Origin: Lachnoanaerobaculum orale | GTDB taxonomy: Bacteria; Bacillota; Clostridia; Lachnospirales; Lachnospiraceae | Assembly: GCF_003862485.1 (NCBI RefSeq) | Contig: NZ_RRCM01000001.1 | Coordinates: 964,280-1,028,279, forward strand | Reading direction: 5' to 3' | DNA: 64,000 nt | In this document: positions 47,781 to 55,128 of the stretch, piece by piece | How positions within the stretch are numbered: the stretch's first letter is position 1 | Layout of the letters: each line of letters opens with the position of its first letter | Translations under genes and position numbers: made by a program | The notes under the pieces: model-generated | Database searches by the model: none | What the model was told of the DNA's origin: nothing | What the model saw: only the letters and a program-made list of their open reading frames with translations

Positions 47781-47804
47781 TTAAAATGTTTAAAGGAGGA
47801 AAGC

Positions 47805-48173
47805 GTGGAATTGAAATTATTAGATGTTGGCAGTATATATAAAGGATTTGAATATCCTAAAGAATTTTTAAAAATTGTTCATTTGGGGCTAACGGATTTT
47901 GATTTTTGGTATTTGATGGATTATGAACAGGCTGTGTGGAGAATAAAGGGATTGCAAGAAAGATACCCCGACAGAAAGTTGGTACCCTTTGCAAGAAGAG
48001 GTGACAATGATGATATAGTTTGCTTTGATATCGACAGAGGCGGAAGGGTGCAAAAAATCCACGATTTTGCAAGTGCAGGATGGGAACAGAGAAAGGATTA
48101 TGAAAGCTTTTGGGATTGGTTTAGAGAAGCGATAGACGAGATGATAGAAGAAGGGGAATGCGATGAAATATGA
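47805..48173 (+). CDS. SMI1/KNR4-like (SUKH-type) small protein
   Basis: This 122-residue protein resembles the SMI1/KNR4 or SUKH superfamily: FEYPKEFLKIVHLGL near the start, LVPFARRGDNDDIVCFD in the middle and HDFASAGWE with a final helical FWDWFREAIDEMIEE. In bacteria many members act as immunity proteins for polymorphic toxins. No toxin gene is visible nearby. The start is GTG at 47805 behind AAAGGAGGA. Its end overlaps kptA by 11 bases, so the two are translated together. Confidence 0.72.
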   Translation: MELKLLDVGSIYKGFEYPKEFLKIVHLGLTDFDFWYLMDYEQAVWRIKGLQERYPDRKLVPFARRGDNDDIVCFDIDRGGRVQKIHDFASAGWEQRKDYESFWDWFREAIDEMIEEGECDEI

Positions 48174-48705
48174 AGAATTAAGTAAGGAAGTTTCATACGC
48201 ACTTCGACATGCACCGTGGGAGTATGAACTTGAGATGGACGAAGAAGGCTGGGTAAGTATTGAACAGCTTTTGAATGCGCTGAATACAGAAGGTAAGTTT
48301 GGAAATATAACAAGAAACGATTTGGCTGTTATGATTGATAAGTCTGAAAAGAAAAGACATGAAATAAAGGCAGGAAAAATAAGAGCTATGTACGGGCATT
48401 CCATACCGATGCATATAGTAAAGGAAGAGAAGACTCCGCCTAATAAATTATATCATGGTACTGCAAGGAGATTTATTGAGAGCATAAAAAAGAACGGACT
48501 TTTACCTATGAGCAGACAATATGTACATCTGTCAGCTGATATAGATACAGCAAAAAAAGTAGGTCTTAGGCGTGACAAGAGTCCATGTATATTGGAAATT
48601 GATTCTAAGAGAGCATATGAGGATGGAGTGGTATTTTATCATGGAAATGAAAAAGTATGGCTTGCAGATAAAATATCGCCTTGCTATATAAGGGAATTAA
48701 ATTGA
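48163..48705 (+). CDS. kptA: RNA 2'-phosphotransferase (Tpt1/KptA family)
   Basis: This 180-residue enzyme would move a 2'-phosphate from RNA to NAD+, giving ADP-ribose 1'',2''-cyclic phosphate. The family's N-terminal winged domain (SYALRHAPWEYELEMDEEGW) and C-terminal NAD-binding lobe with LYHGTARRF, YVHLSADIDTAKKVGLRRD and LEIDSKRAYEDG are complete, including the Arg/His catalytic set. Bacteria lack the tRNA splicing pathway that makes the yeast substrate, so its job here is open: RNA repair or ADP-ribosyl transfer. It overlaps the SMI1-like gene. Confidence 0.92.
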   Translation: MKYEELSKEVSYALRHAPWEYELEMDEEGWVSIEQLLNALNTEGKFGNITRNDLAVMIDKSEKKRHEIKAGKIRAMYGHSIPMHIVKEEKTPPNKLYHGTARRFIESIKKNGLLPMSRQYVHLSADIDTAKKVGLRRDKSPCILEIDSKRAYEDGVVFYHGNEKVWLADKISPCYIRELN

Positions 48706-48741
48706 TAAATAGATTTGAGGAGATAAAGGAGATTTTTTATA

Positions 48742-49205
48742 ATGTGGTGCACAGGTATATTAAGAAAAAGAATAACAGCTGATAAAAAAGACATGGAAAA
48801 AGTTATAAACATTTTAATGTCAATGGGATATACACATTGTTCGATTCATGACTCAAATGATCATTACTGGTTGTCCGCAAGTATACTTGAAGACGATGAT
48901 GAAAGTAATATAAAAAAAGAGTTTATAATATGCATTTAAGTATGTTCCTAGTGGAGAGAGATAGAGAAGGGGTGTATAAGTTTTTTTATCCAAGAGAAAA
49001 TTGCTATTATTATGCATATATTTACTTTGATGACATTAAAGGAACAGAATTGATAATATCAGAGTTTTTATATAGATATTTTAAATTCTTTCCTGAGGAT
49101 ATTTTCTTAAATGAGTCCGGATATGTTTATAGAAAAGAAGACATTGAAAAAGTATACTGTAATAAAGACTCAAATTGGATATACAGCAGTCCGGATGCTT
49201 TGTAA
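48742..49205 (+). pseudogene. Frameshifted member of the accessory paralog family
   Basis: Two frames, 48742-48939 (65 residues) and 48909-49205 (best seen from 48930, 91 residues), together match one protein like that at 50284-50775. The first carries the N-terminal part (DMEKVINILMSMGY), the second the C-terminal part (YFDDIKGTELIISEF, YRYFKFFPEDIFLNESGYVY, WIYSSPDAL). The switch falls near 48910-48940, beside a run of seven A. A single-base gain or loss accounts for it. It could also be two separate short proteins, but the split of one conserved domain argues against this. Confidence 0.7.
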
Positions 49206-49247
49206 AAAAGCTCTCTTGTGGCAGCAGTATAAGAAGGGGATGTATAT

Positions 49248-49715
49248 ATGATATGTGAGGGAAGAATATTGGAAAAATTTGAGGGCAGAAATATATTTGT
49301 TGATGACAGGATACAAGAAATACTTGATGCTATGAACTACCATAGAATAGTGACAATATATAAAAGCGATTGTAGTCTTATACTGTCTAAAGAAGATAAT
49401 GAATACGATTTTTTTGATGAAGAAGATCCCACACCAATGATTCAAATTTATGCTTATTTAGATATAAAGGAGGTTTTCACAAGAAAATCAAGAAAAAATG
49501 AGCTTGTTACCTTCTTTCGCTTTCCGGATATGATTGGAAAAGAACTCATCATATTGGAAATAGTACACAGATATATGGAAAAATACCCAAATACCGCATT
49601 CTATATTGATAACGGTTATACATTCAGAAAACATCATATTGATGCAATATATAATATGCCTGAGCCTGATGCAGAGTGGATTTATAAAAGCCCAGATATG
49701 TATAAAAAAGGATGA
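49248..49715 (+). CDS. Unrecognised acidic protein, accessory paralog 2
   Basis: I do not recognise this 155-residue protein. It is soluble, rich in Asp, Glu, Ile and Tyr, with no signal peptide. It shares with three neighbours a pattern of an acidic DDE-rich middle, a helical FRFPDMIGKELIILEIVHRY and a terminal YTFRKHHIDAIY followed by EWIYKSPD. It is nearly the same as the next gene. Small acidic paralogs in tandem are often immunity proteins, but no toxin is linked here, so that remains a guess. Ribosome site AGAAGGGGATG. Confidence 0.75.
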   Translation: MICEGRILEKFEGRNIFVDDRIQEILDAMNYHRIVTIYKSDCSLILSKEDNEYDFFDEEDPTPMIQIYAYLDIKEVFTRKSRKNELVTFFRFPDMIGKELIILEIVHRYMEKYPNTAFYIDNGYTFRKHHIDAIYNMPEPDAEWIYKSPDMYKKG

Positions 49716-49733
49716 TATAGATAAGTTATATGC
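49708..49733 (+). repeat. 26-base recombination scar between paralogs
   Basis: These 26 bases, at and beyond the stop of the gene at 49248, are identical to 50698-50723 inside the gene at 50284, where they encode KDDIDKLYA. Here they are mostly non-coding. Confidence 0.8.
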
Positions 49734-49779
49734 TTAATAGGACTATTTTGTGGCAGCAGTATAAAATGGAGATTTATAT

Positions 49780-50256
49780 ATGATATGTGAGGGAAGAATA
49801 TTACAAAAATCTGAGGGTAGAAAAACATCTATCGGTGTCAGGATGTGGAAAATACTTGATGCTATGAACTACAATAGAAGATTGATGATAGGTAAAAGAG
49901 ATTATGATATTATACTGTCTAAAGAAGACAGTGAATATGATTTTTTTGATAAAAAAGATCCTGCACCAATGATTCAGATTTATTCTTATGTAGATATAAA
50001 AGAGATTTTCTTAAGAAAATCAAGGAAACAGGGGCTTGAGACCTTCTTTCGTTTTCCGGATATGATTGGAAAAGAACTTATCATATTGGAAATAGTACAC
50101 AGATATATGGAGGAATATCCAAATACCGCATTCTATGTTGATAACGGTTATACATTCAGGAAACATAATATTGACGCAATATATAATATGCCTGAGCCTG
50201 ATGTAGGTTGGATTTACAAAAATCCGGATAAATACAAAAAGGAGAGTAAACACTAA
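49780..50256 (+). CDS. Unrecognised acidic protein, accessory paralog 3
   Basis: A 158-residue close copy of the protein at 49248, made by the 532-base tandem duplication. The C-terminal two thirds (MIQIYSYVDIKEIFLRKSRK through FPDMIGKELIILEIVHRY to WIYKNPDKY) are almost unchanged, while the first third has many substitutions, several changing charge. This pattern suggests faster change at one face of the protein. No known domain is recognised. Ribosome site AAATGGAG. Confidence 0.75.
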   Translation: MICEGRILQKSEGRKTSIGVRMWKILDAMNYNRRLMIGKRDYDIILSKEDSEYDFFDKKDPAPMIQIYSYVDIKEIFLRKSRKQGLETFFRFPDMIGKELIILEIVHRYMEEYPNTAFYVDNGYTFRKHNIDAIYNMPEPDVGWIYKNPDKYKKESKH

Positions 50257-50283
50257 AAAATAATTTAGGGAGTACATTAAGAT

Positions 50284-50775
50284 ATGGGAGTATCGGCATC
50301 GCTGTTTAGAAAAGGTGAATATCCAACGGAAAAAGACTTGGATATAATAATTGATATATTTAAAAAGATGAAGTTTTATGGAGGTGGTAAAGAAATAGAA
50401 AAATTAAGTACAGGCGAAAGTTTCAGTATCAGCTTTACTAATGATCATTGGAGAAGAAGATGGGATGATGACGATTATCAATGGGATTCGCTGGATGATA
50501 ATGATCATATTATAATTTATTTTTTTCCGAAGCCGAAGGAATCACATGAATACTATATTCCAAGTATTGGAGAAACAGTACCAAGTTTTATTATTTTTGA
50601 TGATATTTCAGGTAGAGAAAGACTTTTGCTGGAATTTTTTCATAGATATTTTAAGCTGTTTCCTGAGGATGTATTTATGGAGGAGTACCTTTATACAAAG
50701 GATGATATAGATAAGTTATATGCAAAAGTACCATGGAATGAGATATGGGTGTATGAAGACCCTAAGACATTCTAA
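50284..50775 (+). CDS. Unrecognised acidic protein, accessory paralog 4
   Basis: A 163-residue, more distant member of the local family. Shared segments are YPTEKDLDIIIDIFKKMKF, FDDISGRERLLLEFFHRYF with KLFPEDVF, and YTKDDIDKLY with EIWVYEDP. A distinct Trp/Asp-rich segment (WRRRWDDDDYQWDSLDDND) lies in the middle. No known domain, signal or membrane segment is visible. It ends inside a 23-base tandem repeat. It is the apparent parent type of the frameshifted gene at 48742. Confidence 0.72.
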   Translation: MGVSASLFRKGEYPTEKDLDIIIDIFKKMKFYGGGKEIEKLSTGESFSISFTNDHWRRRWDDDDYQWDSLDDNDHIIIYFFPKPKESHEYYIPSIGETVPSFIIFDDISGRERLLLEFFHRYFKLFPEDVFMEEYLYTKDDIDKLYAKVPWNEIWVYEDPKTF

Positions 50776-50803
50776 ATTAAGACCCTAAGACATTCTAAAT
50801 TAC
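50758..50803 (+). repeat. 23-base tandem repeat across the paralog 4 stop
   Basis: Two head-to-tail copies of a 23-base unit beginning GACCCTAAGACATTC, 22 of 23 bases alike. The stop codon of the gene lies in the first copy. Confidence 0.9.
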
Positions 50804-50807
50804 ACTC

Positions 50808-50836
50808 TTGCAATTTACCTTCATTTATGCTATTCT
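50808..50836 (+). promoter_or_regulatory. Promoter of rpmE
   Basis: TTGCAA and TATTCT with a 17-base spacer, about 60 bases before rpmE. Confidence 0.55.
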
Positions 50837-50898
50837 AAGATGTACTTTGTAACGAGTCTACTTTATGTAACCGTTAAATTTTTTAAAGAGGTGAAATT

Positions 50899-51105
50899 AT
50901 GAAACAGGGAATACATCCAAATTATTATCAGGCAACAGTAACTTGCAACTGTGGTAACACATTTGTTACAGGTTCAACAAAGGAAGATATCCACGTAGAA
51001 ATTTGTTCTAAGTGCCATTCTTTCTATACAGGTCAGCAGAAGTCAGCTCAGGCACGTGGCCGTATTGAGCAGTTCAACCGTAAGTATGGTGTTAAGGCTG
51101 AATAA
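50899..51105 (+). CDS. rpmE: Ribosomal protein L31
   Basis: This 68-residue protein of the large ribosomal subunit matches bL31: [20 protein letters not shown] at the N-terminus and [15 protein letters not shown] in the middle, then [10 protein letters not shown]. The Cys pairs (CNCG and CSKC) mark the zinc-binding (C+) form. GAGGTG precedes the start. It marks the end of the accessory island and the return to core genes. Confidence 0.97.
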   Translation: MKQGIHPNYYQATVTCNCGNTFVTGSTKEDIHVEICSKCHSFYTGQQKSAQARGRIEQFNRKYGVKAE

Positions 51106-51134
51106 TAAGATTAAGATATACGATTTATTAGGGG

Positions 51135-51162
51135 GAGTCAGGCAGGTGTCTGACTCTTTTTT
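51135..51162 (+). terminator. Terminator after rpmE
   Basis: Stem GAGTCAG / CTGACTC (51135-51141, 51150-51156) with a T run to 51162. Confidence 0.85.
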
Positions 51163-51180
51163 AAGATTACAGGAGAGAAT

Positions 51181-52107
51181 ATGAAATATTCAGGAATAGG
51201 CGGACAGGCTGTGATAGAGGGCATCATGATGAAAAACGGTGACAGATACTCTACAGCGGTAAGAAAGCCGGATAAAACAATTGCAGTTATGGAGGATAAG
51301 TATGAGAGTCTTACTACAAAGATTCCCGTGCTTGGACTTCCGTTCCTTAGAGGAATATTTGCATTTGTAGATTCATTGGTATTGGGAATGAAGACATTGG
51401 CATATTCAGCAAGCTTTTTTGAAGATGATGAAGATTCAAAGCCGTCAAAGTTTGAAGAGAAGCTGACAGCAATTTTCGGAGATAAGCTTGACAAGGTAAT
51501 AATGGGTGTCACAATGTTTATTTCAATATTGGCATCTGTAGCAATCTTTATGGTATTGCCGATGTTGCTCAGCAATATCATCAAAGCTAAAATTGATAAC
51601 TACTATGTTATTGCCATATTTGAGGGCGTAATAAGAATTGCGATATTTATCTTCTATATAAAGATGATCTCAAGGATGGAAGATATAAAGAGAACCTTTA
51701 TGTACCATGGTGCAGAGCATAAATGCATCAACTGTATAGAACACGGTCTTGAGCTGAATGTCGAAAATGTAATGAAAAGCTCAAAAGAGCATAAAAGATG
51801 CGGTACAAGTTTTATTATCATAGTAATGATGATAAGTATACTATTCTTTATGGTAATAAGAGTTGATAACCTTTGGCTGAGGGCCGTATCAAGAGTTGTA
51901 TTGGTACCTGCCATAGCCGGTGTAAGCTACGAATTTTTAAGAATTGCAGGCAGAAGCGACTTTTGGCTTGTAAATATTCTCAGCAAGCCGGGACTTTGGA
52001 TGCAGGGACTTACCACCAAGGAGCCGACTCCTGACATGGTGGAAGTTGCAATTGCGGCGGTAGAGAAGGTATTTGACTGGAGAAAATATCTTAAGGAAAA
52101 TTTCTGA
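51181..52107 (+). CDS. DUF1385 membrane protein (YqhQ-like)
   Basis: This 308-residue membrane protein matches the DUF1385 family, widespread in Firmicutes: YSGIGGQAVIEGIMMKNGD at the start, YHGAEHKCINCIEHGLE in the middle and LRIAGRSDFWLVNILSKPG with GLWMQGLTTKEPT near the end. Three or four hydrophobic segments lie between. Its biochemical role is unknown. Genes of this family usually lie between rpmE and prmC/prfA, exactly as here, which supports the call. Confidence 0.92.
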   Translation: MKYSGIGGQAVIEGIMMKNGDRYSTAVRKPDKTIAVMEDKYESLTTKIPVLGLPFLRGIFAFVDSLVLGMKTLAYSASFFEDDEDSKPSKFEEKLTAIFGDKLDKVIMGVTMFISILASVAIFMVLPMLLSNIIKAKIDNYYVIAIFEGVIRIAIFIFYIKMISRMEDIKRTFMYHGAEHKCINCIEHGLELNVENVMKSSKEHKRCGTSFIIIVMMISILFFMVIRVDNLWLRAVSRVVLVPAIAGVSYEFLRIAGRSDFWLVNILSKPGLWMQGLTTKEPTPDMVEVAIAAVEKVFDWRKYLKENF

Positions 52108-52108
52108 T

Positions 52109-52948
52109 ATGAAATATATAGAAGTTTTTGAAAAATATGTAAAGGCTTTAGATGAAAAAGGCTTTAAGGATGCAAAAAGTGATGTCTTATTATTAATATA
52201 TGAGGTGTTTGACTTTGATTTTTCAAAGTGGACAATGTTTAAATATGATGAGATAAAAGATATCAAAAAGCTTGATATAATAGAAAGCTATGTGGCAAAA
52301 AGACTTGAAAATATGCCTATACAGTACATCTTAAATAAGGCATATTTTTGCGGACTGCCTTTTTTTGTAAATGAGAATGTACTTATTCCGAGGTTTGATA
52401 CGGAAGTTTTGGTAGAGGAAGTATTAAAACTTGCCGATGGTGATAAAAGTAAAAAAATACTTGATATGTGCACAGGTTCGGGAGCTATAGCCATAGCATT
52501 GAAAAGCCTTGGAGGATTTGAAAAAGTGGATGCGCTTGATATATCTGATGGTGCATTGGAAGTTGCAAAAAAGAATGCACAAAGCTTAGGCTGCGATATC
52601 AATTTTTTAAAAAGCGATATGTTTTCCGGCTTAACATCTGAAAATAAATATGATATCATAGTATCCAATCCGCCATATATAAAGAGTCATGTTGTTGACA
52701 GCCTTGAGAGTGAAGTGAAAGACTTTGAGCCGAGGCTTGCACTTGACGGCGATATAGACGGTATGAAGTTTTATAAGATAATCAGAGATGAATTTATAAA
52801 ATATTTGAATCCGGAAGGGATTTTGGCACTTGAGATAGGATGTGATGAGGCTGCAGATATCAAGGCGCTTTTTGAAGGCTTTGATGTAATTATAAAAAAG
52901 GATTTGGCAAATCTTGACAGGGTGGCGGTCATATCAAAAATAAATTAA
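52109..52948 (+). CDS. prmC: Peptide chain release factor N5-glutamine methyltransferase
   Basis: This 279-residue enzyme methylates the Gln of the GGQ motif in release factors. The SAM-binding motif LDMCTGSGAIAIAL and the catalytic NPPY in IIVSNPPYIK are present, with IPRFDTEVLVEEVL before them. ATG 52109 comes right after the DUF1385 stop with AAGGAAAA upstream; the reading could extend to 52073 within the upstream gene but lacks support. Its substrate gene, prfA, follows 14 bases later. Confidence 0.95.
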   Translation: MKYIEVFEKYVKALDEKGFKDAKSDVLLLIYEVFDFDFSKWTMFKYDEIKDIKKLDIIESYVAKRLENMPIQYILNKAYFCGLPFFVNENVLIPRFDTEVLVEEVLKLADGDKSKKILDMCTGSGAIAIALKSLGGFEKVDALDISDGALEVAKKNAQSLGCDINFLKSDMFSGLTSENKYDIIVSNPPYIKSHVVDSLESEVKDFEPRLALDGDIDGMKFYKIIRDEFIKYLNPEGILALEIGCDEAADIKALFEGFDVIIKKDLANLDRVAVISKIN

Positions 52949-52962
52949 CATAAGAGGAAAAG

Positions 52963-54033
52963 ATGTTTGATAATTTAGAGGACATAGTAGTACATTATGA
53001 TGAAATAATGGCGGAGCTTGCCGGCGGTGATGTGGCAAACGATCAGAACAGATTCAGAAAGCTCATGAAGGAGCAATCTGACTTGGCACCGCTTGTAGAG
53101 ACCTATGGTGAATATAAAAAAGCTAAGCAACTTCAAGAAGATGCGCTTGAAATGCTTGAGATGAATGATGAAGAGATGAAGGAGATGGCAAAGGAAGAAC
53201 TTGCCGAGGGAAAGAGACTTGAAGAGGAACTTTCCGAAAAGTTAAAGATTTTACTCTTGCCAAAAGATCCTAATGACGATAAGAATATAATGCTTGAAAT
53301 AAGAGCGGGAGCAGGCGGCGATGAGGCGGCACTCTTTGCTATGCAGCTGTATCGTATGTACACCCATTATGCGGAGTCTCAAAACTGGAAGGTCGAGATG
53401 ATTGATGTTAATGAGAACGGTATAGGCGGATATAAGGAAGTTGTAGCAATGGTAAGCGGCAAGGGTGCTTACTCCAAGCTTAAGTATGAGTCCGGTGTGC
53501 ATAGAGTACAAAGAGTTCCTGAGACCGAGTCGGGCGGAAGAATACATACCTCTACAGCATCTGTTGCGGTAATGCCTGAGGCCGAGGAAGTTGACGTTCA
53601 GATTGATATGAATGATGTCAGAATAGACGTTATGAGAGCCAGCGGTAACGGCGGACAGTGTGTCAACACTACAGACTCCGCTGTGCGTCTTACACACTAT
53701 CCTACAGGAATAGTTATCTATTCACAGACTGAAAAGAGTCAGTTGCAGAACAAGGAAAAGGCTTTTGCACTTTTACGATCAAAGCTGTATGAGATTGAGC
53801 TTGAGAAAAAGCAAAGTGCCGAGGCGGCGGACAGAAGAAGTCAGATAGGTACCGGAGACAGATCCGAAAAGATCAGAACTTACAATTTCCCACAGGGAAG
53901 AGTTACAGATCACAGAATAAATCTGACATTATATAAGCTTGATAAGATAATGAATGGAGACATTCAGGAACTTATAGATGGCTGTATTGCAGCCGATCAG
54001 GCGGCAAAACTTGCTAAACTCAATGAACAATAG
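52963..54033 (+). CDS. prfA: Peptide chain release factor 1
   Basis: This 356-residue factor reads UAA and UAG stop codons. The codon-reading PxT tripeptide is seen as PET in [15 protein letters not shown], and the catalytic GGQ in [14 protein letters not shown]. Length is typical (about 355-360). It is downstream of prmC, the enzyme that methylates the GGQ Gln. It is relevant to the in-frame TAG at 46211, as it would normally terminate there. Confidence 0.97.
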   Translation: MFDNLEDIVVHYDEIMAELAGGDVANDQNRFRKLMKEQSDLAPLVETYGEYKKAKQLQEDALEMLEMNDEEMKEMAKEELAEGKRLEEELSEKLKILLLPKDPNDDKNIMLEIRAGAGGDEAALFAMQLYRMYTHYAESQNWKVEMIDVNENGIGGYKEVVAMVSGKGAYSKLKYESGVHRVQRVPETESGGRIHTSTASVAVMPEAEEVDVQIDMNDVRIDVMRASGNGGQCVNTTDSAVRLTHYPTGIVIYSQTEKSQLQNKEKAFALLRSKLYEIELEKKQSAEAADRRSQIGTGDRSEKIRTYNFPQGRVTDHRINLTLYKLDKIMNGDIQELIDGCIAADQAAKLAKLNEQ

Positions 54034-54045
54034 GAGGCAATAATC

Positions 54046-55071
54046 ATGGAAACAAAGGATTTGGATTGGGGAAATATAGGATTCAACTACAGAATTACCG
54101 ATTACAGATACATCAGCAATTTTAAAGACGGAAAATGGGATGACGGAGAGCTTTCAACCGACTCAAATGTTACTATAAACGAGTCTGCAGGTATTTTGCA
54201 GTACTGTCAGGAGGTCTTTGAAGGACTTAAGGCGTACAGGACAAAGGAAGGACATATCGTCACATTCAGACCGGACCTTAACGCAAAGAGAATGTATGAT
54301 TCGGCAAAGAGACTTGAGATGCCTCCTTTCCCTGAAGAGAGATTCCTTGAGGCTGTTGATAAGGTAGTACTTGCAAATGAAGCTTGGGTACCTCCTTTCG
54401 GTTCGGGAGCCACACTTTATATAAGACCTTATATGTTCGCTTCATCACCTGTAATCGGTGTAAAGCCTGCTGCGGAGTACCAGTTCAGAATGTTTACAAC
54501 ACCTGTCGGACCTTACTTTAAAGGCGGTGCAAAGCCTATCACTATTACGGTAAGTGATTTTGACAGAGCCGCACCTAGAGGAACAGGACATATCAAAGCC
54601 GGACTTAACTATGCTATGAGTATTCATCCTCTTATGGAGGCTCATAGAAACGGATTTGATGAAAATATGTACCTTGACGCCGCTACAAGAACATATGTAG
54701 AGGAGACAGGCGGAGCCAACTTTATCTTTATTACAAAGGACAAAAAGGTGGTTACACCTAAGTCAAATTCGATACTGCCTTCTATTACAAGAAGGTCACT
54801 TCTATATGTTGCAGAGCATTACCTCGGATTAAAGACAGAGGAGAGACCTGTTGCATTTGATGAGGTAAAGGATTTTGCAGAGGTAGGACTTTGCGGTACC
54901 GCTGCGGTTATCTCACCTGTAGGCAGAATATGTAGAGGTGAAACAGTGATAAACATACCGTCAGGAATGGAAGGTATGGGAGAGATTACCAAGAAGCTTT
55001 ATGATACACTTACAGGAATACAGATGGGTGAGCTTGAAGCGCCGGAAGGTTGGATAAGAAAAATCAAATAA
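54046..55071 (+). CDS. ilvE: Branched-chain amino acid aminotransferase
   Basis: This 341-residue fold-type IV PLP enzyme carries out the last step of leucine, isoleucine and valine synthesis, or the first of their breakdown. Family marks are QEVFEGLKAYRT, LYIRPYMFASSP, the PLP Lys in TGHIKAGLNYA and VEETGGANFIFI. Length fits the longer eukaryote-like bacterial group. It follows prfA by 12 bases. No T-box or leucine leader is visible upstream. Confidence 0.95.
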   Translation: METKDLDWGNIGFNYRITDYRYISNFKDGKWDDGELSTDSNVTINESAGILQYCQEVFEGLKAYRTKEGHIVTFRPDLNAKRMYDSAKRLEMPPFPEERFLEAVDKVVLANEAWVPPFGSGATLYIRPYMFASSPVIGVKPAAEYQFRMFTTPVGPYFKGGAKPITITVSDFDRAAPRGTGHIKAGLNYAMSIHPLMEAHRNGFDENMYLDAATRTYVEETGGANFIFITKDKKVVTPKSNSILPSITRRSLLYVAEHYLGLKTEERPVAFDEVKDFAEVGLCGTAAVISPVGRICRGETVINIPSGMEGMGEITKKLYDTLTGIQMGELEAPEGWIRKIK

Positions 55072-55080
55072 ATTTTCAAA

Positions 55081-55110
55081 GGAAAGGCTGAGTATTCAGT
55101 CTTTTCTTTT
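55081..55110 (+). terminator. Terminator after ilvE
   Basis: An 11-base-pair stem with two G-U pairs (55081-55091 with 55096-55106), loop GTAT, then TTTT. Confidence 0.75.
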
Positions 55111-55128
55111 CATAGGAAGGAGAATGAA

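Larger units (their letters stand above)
49217..50280 (+). repeat. Tandem duplication of a 532-base unit
   Basis: Two consecutive units begin with TGTGGCAGCAGTATA at 49217 and 49749, each holding a gene of about 156 codons with strongly similar sequence, including the ribosome-site region. The duplicates have diverged mainly in the first third of the protein. Confidence 0.85.

Noticed and set aside
49217-50803. CRISPR-like array suggested by repeated segments in the island
   Set aside because: The repeats are gene duplicates and one two-copy tandem unit; there are no short regularly spaced repeats with unique spacers, and no cas genes.
55072-55128. Possible T-box or leader peptide linked to ilvE
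   Set aside because: The hairpin lies after ilvE and is a plain terminator; the 12 bases before ilvE leave no room for a leader.
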